35,769 bases of DNA from a virus (IMGVR_UViG_3300037193_001157:1-35769); one strand, 5' to 3'. Counted from the first letter of the stretch, positions 8,618 through 16,183 are shown. The notes: generated by a model from the sequence alone, not told the origin. A program made the numbers and translations.

Positions 8618-9822
8618 GCGTTGACCTGTCGATGCTGTCCGCGATGCTCACCACGGACACGCAGACCTCGCCCGAGCACACGTACACGTACCTGTTCTGC
8701 GACCTGCGTACGGACACCCTGCTTGCCGAACTGCCCCTCGCAGACGTGCAGTACTCGTTCGAGCTGAACGGCATCGGCAAGCTCAGCGGCACGATCCCGT
8801 ACGCGGACGAGACGCTGCCGCTCGACCCGGAGACCGCGAGCACTCCGGGCCGGACCGCGGTGTACGTCGACCGTGACGGCGTCCTCGTGTGGGGCGGCAT
8901 CATCTGGACGCGGGACCGAGTGAAGGGCGGCAAGCAGATCCAGGCCGCGGAATTCATGTCGTACTTCCAGCACCGGTACGTCAAGAAGACCCTGTCCACG
9001 GATACGAGCCTGCTGCTGAACCCGGCCTACGTGGACGCCGGCGGTCAGCGGTTGTACAGCGACCAGAAGTTCATCATGTGGTCTCTGCTGCGGTACGCGC
9101 AGGACCAGACCGGCGGAAACGTGAACGTCGACCTGAACCCGCTCACCGCCCCGGGCCACGGCATCGACCGCACCGTCAGCTACTTCGGGTACGAGCGGAC
9201 GGAGATCTACAAAGCGATCGCCGAGCTGGCGGCGGCGGATAACGGGTTCGACTTCGGCGTAGAGGTGGGCTGGACGAGCGCGGCGAACAACCAGGCCCCG
9301 ACCCGTTACCGCCGGGCCCGCGCCTGGTACCCGCGGCGCGGCCGGACCGCGCAGGAGTCGGGCCTCGTGTTCTCCAAGGGCGGCGGCCACGGCTCGATCA
9401 TCGACTACGACTGGCCCGAGGACGGCACGTCCCTCGTCACGGAGATGTCCGGGCTGGGCGCCGGCACGGGCGAGGCGCGGATCGTGAAGACCGCAGCGGC
9501 CGGGGATCTGATCGAGTCGGGGTGGCCGCTGCTGGAGGGCGTCGAGACCTATGACGGGGTGATCGACGAGGCGCAGGTGCAGGCCCTCGCGAACGCCGAC
9601 CTCGACGCCCGGTCTAGGGCGACGACGCAGCCCACGTTCGAGGTGGCCGCCGACTCCGACCCCGAGTTCGGCTCGTATCAGGTGGGCGACGAGGCGCTGT
9701 TCGTCATCGATCCCGAGCCGCAGAGCCCGGCCGGCCGTGAGGGTGTGCTGCGCATCGTCAGCATCGAGAACACCGCGGTGAACGGGCCCGAGCGCGTGCG
9801 CCTGACCTGCGTGGGGGTGTGA
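8614..9822 (+). CDS. Minor tail protein, Gp37-like / tail-hub (Tal-type) protein
   Basis: A protein of 402 residues beginning at the GTG in the GTGA overlap with the previous stop (ATG at 8632 is an alternative). It has a V-Q-Y-S-F-E-L-N-G-I-G-K-L-S-G-T-I segment, then V-Y-V-D-R-D-G-V-L-V-W-G-G-I-I-W, and near the end V-A-A-D-S-D-P-E-F and Q-V-G-D-E-A-L-F. These match the hub-domain proteins of Gram-positive siphophages (the ReqiPepy6 Gp37-like group, as I recall it). It probably plugs the tail tip and anchors receptor-binding proteins. Confidence 0.7.
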   Translation: MSVDLSMLSAMLTTDTQTSPEHTYTYLFCDLRTDTLLAELPLADVQYSFELNGIGKLSGTIPYADETLPLDPETASTPGRTAVYVDRDGVLVWGGIIWTRDRVKGGKQIQAAEFMSYFQHRYVKKTLSTDTSLLLNPAYVDAGGQRLYSDQKFIMWSLLRYAQDQTGGNVNVDLNPLTAPGHGIDRTVSYFGYERTEIYKAIAELAAADNGFDFGVEVGWTSAANNQAPTRYRRARAWYPRRGRTAQESGLVFSKGGGHGSIIDYDWPEDGTSLVTEMSGLGAGTGEARIVKTAAAGDLIESGWPLLEGVETYDGVIDEAQVQALANADLDARSRATTQPTFEVAADSDPEFGSYQVGDEALFVIDPEPQSPAGREGVLRIVSIENTAVNGPERVRLTCVGV

Positions 9823-9823
9823 C

Positions 9824-10306
9824 GTGCCCAAGGTGCAGAAGCAGACGGACTTCCTCCAGCGCCTCGCCGAGCTGGAGGACACGGTCGCCGCGTTGCAGCG
9901 GGCGGGGTGGGAGCGGGACGAGCTGCCGTTCTACCCGACCAGCCTGCACACGTTCGTGTACGAGGACAGCACCAGCTTCGCGACGCTGTGGGAAACGATC
10001 CTCTCCCCGCGCACTGCGCAACTCTCCCTCGGCCTGGTGTTCATCGGCGATCAGGTCTCCAGCGTCAACACCGGCGGGGAGTGGCAGGTGGTGTTCAACG
10101 ACTCGACGGTGGCCGCGAGCGGGACGGTGCCGGCCACGTTCGCCTACACGCTGCCCGCGCTCACCCTCGACCTCACCCCGTACCGGGCGGCCTCGTCGCT
10201 GAAGGTGCAGATCCAAGTGCGCAGGACGAGCGGCACCAACACCGGCGGGAAGTTCGGCGGCGGCGGCTCCATCGGCGGCGCACCCCGGTACGCCCGACTC
10301 CTCTGA
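9824..10306 (+). CDS. Minor tail protein (unknown)
   Basis: A protein of 160 residues with a GTG start immediately after the previous stop. The first 30 residues form a short coiled coil (Q-R-L-A-E-L-E-D-T-V-A-A-L-Q-R), followed by about 100 residues of beta-rich sequence and a Gly-rich tail G-G-K-F-G-G-G-G-S-I-G-G. A trimerising helix followed by a small beta domain is typical of short tip or fibre proteins. It is the last tail gene before the lysis cassette. The family is not recognised. Confidence 0.6.
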   Translation: MPKVQKQTDFLQRLAELEDTVAALQRAGWERDELPFYPTSLHTFVYEDSTSFATLWETILSPRTAQLSLGLVFIGDQVSSVNTGGEWQVVFNDSTVAASGTVPATFAYTLPALTLDLTPYRAASSLKVQIQVRRTSGTNTGGKFGGGGSIGGAPRYARLL

Positions 10307-10317
10307 AAGGCCCGACC

Positions 10318-11151
10318 ATGAAACTCATCACGCGCGCACAGTGGGGAGCACGGGACTACCGACTGCCCAACGGCGCCACCCTCTACAGCGGCCAGCGCCG
10401 CGGCGTGAAGTTGCACTACCTCGGCACGCCGTACACCGACCGGCCGCACACCGGATGCGCTGCCTACGTCCGCCAGATCCAGGCCCAGCACATGGACGGC
10501 AACGGCTGGTCCGACGTGGGCTACTCCTTCCTCGTCTGCACCCACGGCTACGTGTACGAGGGCCGAGGACTGCGCCGCCGCAACAGCGCGAACGGCTCGA
10601 CCAGCCTGAACAACCAGGACTACGCGGTGCTGCTGCTCGTCGGCTCGTCGGGGCTCACCCAGCCGACGGACGAGCAGCTCGACGGGGCCCGCGACGCCAT
10701 CGACTACTGCCGCCGCGAGGGGCCGGCCGGGACATGGCTCGGCGGGCACCGCGACGGCTACGCCACATCCTGCCCCGGCGACGCCGTCTACGCCTGGGCC
10801 AAAGCCGGGGCCCCGCGCCCCACCACCGAGGAGGAAGACATGCCGCTGACCAAAGCCGACGTGGCCACGCTGTGGAAGACCGACGGGGTGATCGGCGTCC
10901 CGGCCGACTGGTCCCCGGGCAACGACCATTGGGCGCCGGCCTCCCTGCTGATCGACATGGGCAAGCGACTGCGTGTCCTCCAGGCCAACGACGCCGCACA
11001 GACCGCGGCGATCACCGCCATGGCCAACGCGCTCGGCCGTGTCGACGAGGCGCTCGACGTGGACGCGCTCGTCGCCAAGGTCCGGGCCGAGATCGCCTCG
11101 GCCGTGGAATCCATCGACGTCCGCCTGGACGTCGCCGACACCCAGAAGTGA
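10318..11151 (+). CDS. Endolysin: N-acetylmuramoyl-L-alanine amidase (Amidase_2 type)
   Basis: A protein of 277 residues that would cleave the bond between muramic acid and the stem peptide at lysis. The catalytic domain spans about residues 1-165. The zinc ligands are visible as H33 (K-L-H-Y-L-G), H144 (G-G-H-R-D) and C152 (S-C-P-G-D), the standard Amidase_2 set; the usual D-x-G-Y-H is D-V-G-Y-S here. An acidic linker P-T-T-E-E-E-D leads to a C-terminal domain of about 100 residues (T-L-W-K-T-D-G-V-I then an Ala-rich coiled coil) that may bind the wall or oligomerise. A holin gene follows eleven bases later. Confidence 0.92.
   Translation: MKLITRAQWGARDYRLPNGATLYSGQRRGVKLHYLGTPYTDRPHTGCAAYVRQIQAQHMDGNGWSDVGYSFLVCTHGYVYEGRGLRRRNSANGSTSLNNQDYAVLLLVGSSGLTQPTDEQLDGARDAIDYCRREGPAGTWLGGHRDGYATSCPGDAVYAWAKAGAPRPTTEEEDMPLTKADVATLWKTDGVIGVPADWSPGNDHWAPASLLIDMGKRLRVLQANDAAQTAAITAMANALGRVDEALDVDALVAKVRAEIASAVESIDVRLDVADTQK
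10828..10842 (+). promoter_or_regulatory. Internal Shine-Dalgarno and ATG in the endolysin
   Basis: GAGGAGGA (10828-10835) stands five bases before an in-frame ATG at 10840, exactly at the linker between catalytic and C-terminal domains. Initiation here would release a separate C-terminal domain of 103 residues. Some endolysins of Gram-positive phages are known to make such a secondary product. The site could also be only the by-product of Glu codons. Confidence 0.45.
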
Positions 11152-11162
11152 GAGGTACCGCC

Positions 11163-11429
11163 ATGTCGGAACTGAACCTGCCCAACGCTGAGACCGTGGT
11201 GAAGACGGCCGGCACTTACGCGAGAGACCTCGTCGAGCGGGTCCTCGCCACGTTCCTGGTCGCTGCGGCCGGTGTCGCCATTGCTGCCGGGCCGGGCGAC
11301 ATGTTCAGCGCGTCGTTCTGGGAGACGGTCGCCGCGGCCGGGATAGCGGCTGCGGGGTCCCTGCTGAAGGGGCTGTTCGCCCGGGTGGTCGGCGCGAAGA
11401 ACTCCGCCAGCACGGCGCCGGGCGTCTGA
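11163..11429 (+). CDS. Holin
   Basis: A protein of 88 residues with AGAGGTACC upstream of its ATG. It has two hydrophobic stretches, about residues 27-45 (V-L-A-T-F-L-V-A-A-A-G-V-A-I) and 55-72 (T-V-A-A-A-G-I-A-A-A-G-S-L-L), separated by a short polar turn, and a positively charged C terminus. Size, topology and position just after the amidase match the r1t/actinophage holin type, which opens the membrane to time lysis. Confidence 0.8.
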   Translation: MSELNLPNAETVVKTAGTYARDLVERVLATFLVAAAGVAIAAGPGDMFSASFWETVAAAGIAAAGSLLKGLFARVVGAKNSASTAPGV

Positions 11430-11860
11430 TGCGCGCGGCGGCCCGGCGGCTCACCCGACGTCTGGGCCGCCGCGGTGCAGCGCTCGTGCTGCTCGGCACG
11501 GGCAAGATGTGCTTCGGCGCTGGCTACCTGCTCACGCCGGCGCCGAACCCGCGCGGCCTCGAACTCCTCGTCGCTCTCGCGGACATCCGTTTCTGGGCTG
11601 GGCTGTGGGTGGTGTGTGGGGCGGTGACGTTCGCCGCGGGGTGGCTGCGGGTGGGACGGGACGGCGCCGGGTTCGTGGCCGCGCTGGTCCCGCCGTTCGT
11701 CTGGGGCAGCGCGTTCCTGTGGGGGGCGTTCAACGGCGACTATCCGCGGGGGCTCGCGGTCTTCGGCTGGTACGCCACCAGCCACATCGGAATGATCCTG
11801 TGGGCCGCGTCCGTGCCGGAGTTCGAGATGCCCCACCCTGCACTTGAGGAGAGACCGTGA
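11429..11860 (+). CDS. Lysis-cassette membrane protein (four predicted membrane segments)
   Basis: A protein of 143 residues coupled to the holin by a TGATG overlap. After an Arg-rich start (R-R-L-T-R-R-L-G-R-R) come four hydrophobic spans at about residues 17-36, 46-70, 80-98 and 107-127. No enzymatic motif is visible. Similar proteins are found after the holin in many actinophages; roles as second holin or lysis regulator have been proposed, but nothing here distinguishes them. Confidence 0.65.
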   Translation: MRAAARRLTRRLGRRGAALVLLGTGKMCFGAGYLLTPAPNPRGLELLVALADIRFWAGLWVVCGAVTFAAGWLRVGRDGAGFVAALVPPFVWGSAFLWGAFNGDYPRGLAVFGWYATSHIGMILWAASVPEFEMPHPALEERP

Positions 11861-12231
11861 GCGGAGGGTGGGGGGTTGCTGCGGCGGTGGCCGGGTCGGT
11901 CCTCGGCGCTGTGGCGTTGCTGGGCTCTGGGCTGTTCGCGGCGCGGGCTGCTCGGGCTGCGGCCCGTACGACGGCTGAGGCGCAACGAGCGGCGGCTCAG
12001 GTCGCGGCCGAGCCCGCGCAGCGGCAGGCCGACCTCGCCGCCTTCAAGGAGATACGCGAGGGCCTGGACCGCCGCATCGAGCGGCAGGAGCGGCGCATCG
12101 ACAGCCTGACCTCGTTGGTGCGCGCCTTCTCTTGGTACGTCTCCGAGCTGACCGGCCAGATGCGGGAGCACCGCATCGAGCCTCCCGCGCCCCCGGACCG
12201 GATCGACGAGTACAACCGAACTGGAGTGTGA
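11857..12231 (+). CDS. Small membrane protein with coiled coil (lysis cassette)
   Basis: A protein of 124 residues starting at the GTG of a GTGA overlap, with GAGGAGAGA upstream. One N-terminal membrane segment (about residues 6-28) is followed by an Ala/Arg/Gln-rich coiled coil (about 30-95) with R-R-I-E-R-Q-E-R-R-I-D. The shape, one membrane anchor and a long helix, resembles third lysis-cassette proteins of actinophages. It could be a holin partner or a spanin-like anchor; this is inference. Confidence 0.65.
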   Translation: MSGGWGVAAAVAGSVLGAVALLGSGLFAARAARAAARTTAEAQRAAAQVAAEPAQRQADLAAFKEIREGLDRRIERQERRIDSLTSLVRAFSWYVSELTGQMREHRIEPPAPPDRIDEYNRTGV

Positions 12232-12235
12232 CCCC

Positions 12236-14200
12236 ATGCCGTTCCCTGCCGGGGTGCAGACCGTCACCTTGACCGGACACCAGACCCTCGCCGACGGCGC
12301 GGGACGTCCGCTGCCGGTGCGGATCCGGCCCGTCCCGACGCGCGTCGTCTCAGCCGAACACGGCGTCGTCGTCGATAACGAACCCGTCGTCGTCAAGCCC
12401 GACAACGCAGGTCAGTGGTCCGTCGAGCTGGTGGCCGTGGACGCCGCCGGGTTCACGCCGACGGGGTGGACGTACCGCGTCGAGACGGGCGACGACGCCC
12501 TGTTCGTGTCGCTGCCCGCCGCGCTCGGCACCGTCGACATCGCCGACCTGATCCCGGCCGGGTACGACGGGGGCGAGTACGTTCTCGTCCAGGGGCCGAA
12601 GGGGGAGCCCGGCAGCAACGCGGACGCCGAGGCGTACACCGATGCCGCGATCGCTACGCACTCCTCGGCTGTGGATCCGCATGGGGACCGGGCGTGGGCG
12701 GACGGGAAGTTCGCGACGGCCCTGGACCTGACCGCGCTCGGCGGCACCGTCAACAACCTGGCCACCTCGGTCAGCTCCCTCGACACGTTCGTGGGTGACT
12801 GCCTGACCCGGGTGCAGAGCATCGAGCAGGGCAATGCGTGGCTCGCCGGGCTGAACATCAACGGCAACGCGCAGATCACTGGACGGCTCACGGCGGCCGG
12901 GTTCGTGCTGCCGCTGCTGCCGCACACGTCCCGGCCCCGGTGGCGGGACGCGTCGAGTGTGCTGACGCTGATGCAGTCGGGGCACGGCTGGACGGCGTCC
13001 GGCTCGGGCGTCGGTTCCAGCAACGCCAACGACACGGGCGCCTTCGTCAAGGGCAGCCAGTCCTTCGCCATGACCACCACGGGCACGGCGGCCGTGGCCA
13101 ACATCCGTAGGTACGGCGCGCCCGCGTTCGACCTCACCGGGAAGGCGCTCAGGCTGACGTTCCGCGTCACCGATGTGTCGCGGATCAACCAGATCAACCT
13201 GCTGGTGGGCTCCTCGACGCTCGCCAACTCCTACAGCTGGCGCGCGTTCACGCACTCCAGCAGCGCGCAGAACCAGATCCAATCCGGCGAGTGGGTGACG
13301 GTCACCCTTCAGTGGTCTGGCGTCCGGTCGCCGACCGGGACGTACACCGTGGGCCCCACCGGCGTGCCCGGCAACACGTCCGGCTTCACCGACATGGCGT
13401 TCCAAGTCGTCGACAAGGGCACCGGAGCGGCCACCGTGCACCTTCAGTCCGTCGAGATCATCGACGGCACGGCGGCCAACTTCCCCGGCGGCGTCGTCTC
13501 GATCACGTTCGATGATTGCTACCGGTCGGTGGACACCCTCGCCCGGGCCGAGATGGACAAGCGCAACATGAGGGGCACGATCTACGCGATCGCGGACGTC
13601 GTCGACACCAGCGCCGTCTACCTGACCAAGGCGCAGATGCGCGCCATGCAGGACTTGTCCGGGTGGGAGATCGCCGGGCACGCCTACTCGGTTGCGAACC
13701 ACAACGCCAAGTACACGACGTTGTCCACGGCGACCGTGCTGGACGAGCTGCGGCTCCTGCGCGCCTGGATGGTCACCAACGGATTCCCGTCGGAGCACTA
13801 CGCGTACCCCGGCGGCTGGTTCGGCCCCACCACCGACGGCGACCCGATCGACCAGTTGGTGGCCCGGACCTTCAGCAGCGGGCGGGGCATCTCCAGCGCG
13901 GACAATGCCGCCGAGACGGTCCCGCCCGGCATGGCCTACCGGATGCGCAGCATCACAGGCATCGGTTCACAGGCGGGCGCTGCCAGCCCGGCGTACCCGG
14001 CGACCATGCTCGCGGCGGGCGGCCCGCTCGATCGGTGCGCGTCGACGGGGTCGTGGCTTCAGCTGACCTTCCACGCGATCACGTCGGGCGCGGCGACCAC
14101 GACGAACGAGTGCAGCCTCGCTGACTTCACCGCGATCATGGACGGGATTCAGGCCCGCGGCATCAAGGTGCGCACCGTCGGCGAGGTGCTCGCGACCTGA
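12236..14200 (+). CDS. Tail fibre with C-terminal polysaccharide deacetylase (NodB-like) domain
   Basis: A protein of 654 residues. Residues 1-115 form a beta-rich attachment domain, followed by a short collagen-like G-P-K-G-E-P-G-S (about 121), helical and coiled segments to about 215, and a beta-sandwich region (about 230-410). The C-terminal 235 residues are NodB-like: S-I-T-F-D-D (D426, D427), G-H-A-Y-S (H482) with a second histidine at H489, Y-A-Y-P-G-G, and T-F-H (H613). Such enzymes remove acetyl groups from surface glycans, so this is probably a receptor-degrading fibre. It lies after the lysis genes, apart from the other tail genes. Spacing of the second metal motif is atypical. Confidence 0.8.
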   Translation: MPFPAGVQTVTLTGHQTLADGAGRPLPVRIRPVPTRVVSAEHGVVVDNEPVVVKPDNAGQWSVELVAVDAAGFTPTGWTYRVETGDDALFVSLPAALGTVDIADLIPAGYDGGEYVLVQGPKGEPGSNADAEAYTDAAIATHSSAVDPHGDRAWADGKFATALDLTALGGTVNNLATSVSSLDTFVGDCLTRVQSIEQGNAWLAGLNINGNAQITGRLTAAGFVLPLLPHTSRPRWRDASSVLTLMQSGHGWTASGSGVGSSNANDTGAFVKGSQSFAMTTTGTAAVANIRRYGAPAFDLTGKALRLTFRVTDVSRINQINLLVGSSTLANSYSWRAFTHSSSAQNQIQSGEWVTVTLQWSGVRSPTGTYTVGPTGVPGNTSGFTDMAFQVVDKGTGAATVHLQSVEIIDGTAANFPGGVVSITFDDCYRSVDTLARAEMDKRNMRGTIYAIADVVDTSAVYLTKAQMRAMQDLSGWEIAGHAYSVANHNAKYTTLSTATVLDELRLLRAWMVTNGFPSEHYAYPGGWFGPTTDGDPIDQLVARTFSSGRGISSADNAAETVPPGMAYRMRSITGIGSQAGAASPAYPATMLAAGGPLDRCASTGSWLQLTFHAITSGAATTTNECSLADFTAIMDGIQARGIKVRTVGEVLAT

Positions 14201-14203
14201 GCC

Positions 14204-14953
14204 TCAGGGCGCCTGCCCGTAGATGGCCACCCACCGGTCACCGCGCATCACGACGTCCGCCGTCTCCACCGCGCGGCCGGTGGCCTGGTCGTAGTAGGTC
14301 CGCTCGACCGCGAGGACCGGCCCGGGCGGCGTCATGCCGAGAGCCTGCGCTTCCTGCCGGGTGGCCATACGGGCACGCACCCTCTCGACCGGGTCCCCAA
14401 CCTCGATGCTCAGCACCCGCATCCGCGCAGCCACCCCGACACCGGCGTACGGCCCGACCTCAGGCAGCGCCACGAGCGATTGCCCGGTCAGGGCGAGCGG
14501 CTCCCACGACTCGGCCAGCTGCACCGGCCGCTCGTCGGCGAGGTACACGTAGCTGGTGTGCATGACGGGCGCGCCGGCCGGGATGCCGAGCCGCGCGGCC
14601 ACCACCTCCGAGGCCTGCTCGGTGGTGGACTCGTGCCGCCACGTGCCCACCGCGCCCTGCTCGGCCGCGCCTTGCGCGAAGGGTGAGTCCTCGGAGCGAC
14701 GGCGGTGCCGGCGAACGAGCAGCTCGGGAGTCTCAGGGCCGCGGACGTAGTGGCCGACGCCGTGCCGCGAGACGACCAGGCCGTCATCGACGAGGGTTTT
14801 GTAGGCCCTGCTCGCGACGCTGTTGCTGCCGCCGTACTGCTGGATCAGCTCGGCGACGGATGGAAGGCGGGCCCCGGGCGCGAGTTCGCCGGTGGTGATG
14901 AGGGCGCGCAGCTCGTCAGCTACGCGCAGGTACAGCGGCGGCTCGGTGCTCAC
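14204..14953 (-). CDS. GntR-family regulator with UTRA domain
   Basis: A leftward protein of 249 residues with a GTG start at 14953 and GGGAGG upstream. Residues 1-75 form a GntR winged helix (Y-L-R-V-A-D-E-L-R-A-L-I, G-A-R-L-P-S-V-A-E-L, then G-x-G-x-Y-V). Residues about 100-249 form a UTRA ligand-binding domain (Y-V-Y-L-A-D-E-R-P-V-Q-L-A-E-S-W-E). GntR/UTRA repressors are common in Streptomyces plasmids and integrative elements (KorSA, TraR types). Two palindromes lie just upstream, between it and the divergent gene at 15052, so it probably represses itself and that operon. It ends three bases from the convergent tail-fibre stop. Confidence 0.85.
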   Translation of the reverse strand: MSTEPPLYLRVADELRALITTGELAPGARLPSVAELIQQYGGSNSVASRAYKTLVDDGLVVSRHGVGHYVRGPETPELLVRRHRRRSEDSPFAQGAAEQGAVGTWRHESTTEQASEVVAARLGIPAGAPVMHTSYVYLADERPVQLAESWEPLALTGQSLVALPEVGPYAGVGVAARMRVLSIEVGDPVERVRARMATRQEAQALGMTPPGPVLAVERTYYDQATGRAVETADVVMRGDRWVAIYGQAP

Positions 14954-14980
14954 TGTCCGCCTCCCTTCCGTGTGACCTGC

Positions 14981-15010
14981 GTGACAGAGTAGTGCTGCTC
15001 TCGCTACTCT
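14981..15010 (+). promoter_or_regulatory. Candidate rightward promoter for the 15052 operon
   Basis: GTGACA (14981-14986) and TACTCT (15005-15010) are separated by 18 bases and resemble -35 and -10 boxes of a housekeeping promoter. The -10 overlaps the first palindrome, so a bound GntR protein would block it. This is pattern matching only. Confidence 0.35.
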
Positions 15011-15039
15011 CGTACGAGAGTCATTCTCTCGCACGAGAG
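14998..15039. promoter_or_regulatory. Tandem palindromic operators (probable GntR sites)
   Basis: ACTCTCGTACGAGAGT (15006-15021) is a perfect 16-base palindrome. CTCTCGCACGAGAG (15026-15039) is a near-identical second copy, centred 19 bases downstream. A lone half-site CTCTCG lies at 14998-15003. Two sites on nearly the same helical face between divergent GntR and 15052 genes are what an autoregulated GntR operator looks like. Confidence 0.7.
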
Positions 15040-15051
15040 CGGAGATGTGCT

Positions 15052-15285
15052 GTGCCTATCAGCCTGCGAGCAGCGGCTTTACGAGCCGCCTTGGAACGGG
15101 TCCTCGATGACCCCGTCCACCTGCTCGTGCTGGATGGCCGCGCCCGCTTCCACACCGCGGCGCCAGCCCCCCACGACGAAGCGGTCTGGCAGGCCGTCAT
15201 GCCTGCACTGTCCAGCGCGGATCGGTGGGGAAGCTGCGACACGACGGAGGGCCCGGAGATCTGGGCCGAGATCCACGAGGGGTAG
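15052..15285 (+). CDS. Small hypothetical protein in GntR-linked operon, contains a TTA codon
   Basis: A protein of 77 residues starting at a GTG (15052) seven bases after GGAG. The N-terminal half is an Ala/Arg-rich helix (S-L-R-A-A-A-L-R-A-A-L-E-R-V-L), followed by L-L-V-L-D-G-R and a C terminus with D-R-W-G-S-C. I do not recognise it. Leu10 is encoded by TTA (15079-15081), an extremely rare codon in Streptomyces that is normally read only by the bldA tRNA. It is first in an operon of three genes downstream of the tandem palindromes. Confidence 0.6.
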   Translation: MPISLRAAALRAALERVLDDPVHLLVLDGRARFHTAAPAPHDEAVWQAVMPALSSADRWGSCDTTEGPEIWAEIHEG

Positions 15286-15288
15286 TAG

Positions 15289-15657
15289 ATGAGCAGCGAT
15301 ACCGCAGCGGTCACGCCATCGGCCGTGGCCAAGCTGGCCATAGCCGAGCTGACCATGCCGGACCTGGCCACGCTGACCGATGCCCAGGTAGAGGGCCGCG
15401 TGTGCGTGTGGGACCGCCACGAGGAGCCGCTCACCGGCGAACTGGCCGTCGACCTCGGCGAGCGCATGGCCCCGGTCAGCGGGACCGCGTCACCGATGCG
15501 CTGGTTTCCCCGCGGCTGCCGCCGCCACGTGGGCGAGCACGCGTACCTTGCGCTCTTCGACCACACGTTGGAGACGTGCGAGCCGTGCAAGGAGAGCGAG
15601 ACGTGCGCCACCGGCCGCGCGCTGCTGCGCCTGTTCCTGCGGAGGGGGTGGCTGTGA
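15289..15657 (+). CDS. Hypothetical protein with Cys cluster
   Basis: A protein of 122 residues. The middle contains M-R-W-F-P-R-G-C-R-R-H-V-G-E-H and the C-terminal part C-E-P-C-K-E-S-E-T-C, which could hold a metal with C-x2-C and nearby His or Cys residues. Proteins of this kind are common in Streptomyces genomes and mobile elements; no function is known to me. It overlaps the next gene by GTGA. The operon context suggests control by the adjacent GntR regulator. Confidence 0.65.
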   Translation: MSSDTAAVTPSAVAKLAIAELTMPDLATLTDAQVEGRVCVWDRHEEPLTGELAVDLGERMAPVSGTASPMRWFPRGCRRHVGEHAYLALFDHTLETCEPCKESETCATGRALLRLFLRRGWL

Positions 15658-15839
15658 TCCCACTCCCTCCCCTTCCCGGGTTTCCACTTCCGGACCCAGC
15701 CCCGGTGCACGACTGCACGGAGTGCCAGGCGCTGGCCCGCCAGCGGGACGCGGCGAGGCAGAACCGCGACCACACCACCGCGGTTGACTGCAACATCAAG
15801 ATCCGCCGTCACCCGCACGGCATACCGAAGGACTCCTGA
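15654..15839 (+). CDS. Small hypothetical protein, C-x2-C motif
   Basis: A protein of 61 residues starting at the GTG of the GTGA overlap, eight bases after GGAGG; the GTG at 15648 is too close to that site. It begins with a Pro-rich stretch (P-L-P-P-L-P-G-F-P-L-P-D-P) and then H-D-C-T-E-C-Q-A-L-A-R-Q-R-D-A-A-R-Q, a zinc-knuckle-like pair leading into a helix. It is the last gene of the GntR-linked operon, just before a strong bidirectional hairpin. The function is unknown. Confidence 0.55.
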   Translation: MIPLPPLPGFPLPDPAPVHDCTECQALARQRDAARQNRDHTTAVDCNIKIRRHPHGIPKDS

Positions 15840-15926
15840 CCCCCGGTGCCGGTTCGCCGCCGACCGCGCCGGCATCGGGAAGGCCCGCCTGCTCCGCTGA
15901 CTGGTGAGGGGGAGCAGGTGCGGCGG

Positions 15927-15965
15927 AGCGGCCCGTCCCGGAAGTCCCCCGCGGGGCGGGCCGCT
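15927..15965. terminator. Bidirectional terminator hairpin between convergent genes
   Basis: A 13-bp stem (15927-15939 with 15953-15965, one G-U pair) around a 13-base loop. It separates the rightward 15052-15839 operon from the leftward XRE gene whose stop begins at 15965. There is no T-run, which is normal for Streptomyces terminators. Confidence 0.65.
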
Positions 15966-16183
15966 CACCTGACTAACTCGGCGAGCGGGATGCCGACGGC
16001 ATCGGCCAGCAGCAACAGGTCCTCCAGGTTGGGCACGCGTTGTGCGTACTCCCATCGGTGGATGGTGCGGTGGTCGCGGCCGATGCGGTGGCCGAGTTCC
16101 AGTTGCGTGAGGTTGGCGTCGAGGCGGGCCGCGCGGATGCGTGCTCCGATCTCCCGGCGGCGGGCGGGCACCCAGTCGGGCAT
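15965..16183 (-). CDS. Small XRE-type helix-turn-helix protein, contains a TTA codon
   Basis: A leftward protein of 72 residues from the ATG at 16183 (GTG at 16198 or 16276 are possible earlier starts; none has a good ribosome-binding site). Nearly the whole chain is a Cro/C1 HTH: I-G-A-R-I-R-A-A-R-L-D-A-N-L-T-Q-L-E-L-G, R-D-H-R-T-I-H-R-W-E and L-E-D-L-L-L-L-A-D-A. The third codon from the end (Leu) is TTA, at 15974-15976. An 18-base palindrome at 16232-16249 lies upstream and may be its operator. It sits on the left of attP and could be a second repressor or an attP accessory regulator. Confidence 0.7.
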   Translation of the reverse strand: MPDWVPARRREIGARIRAARLDANLTQLELGHRIGRDHRTIHRWEYAQRVPNLEDLLLLADAVGIPLAELVR

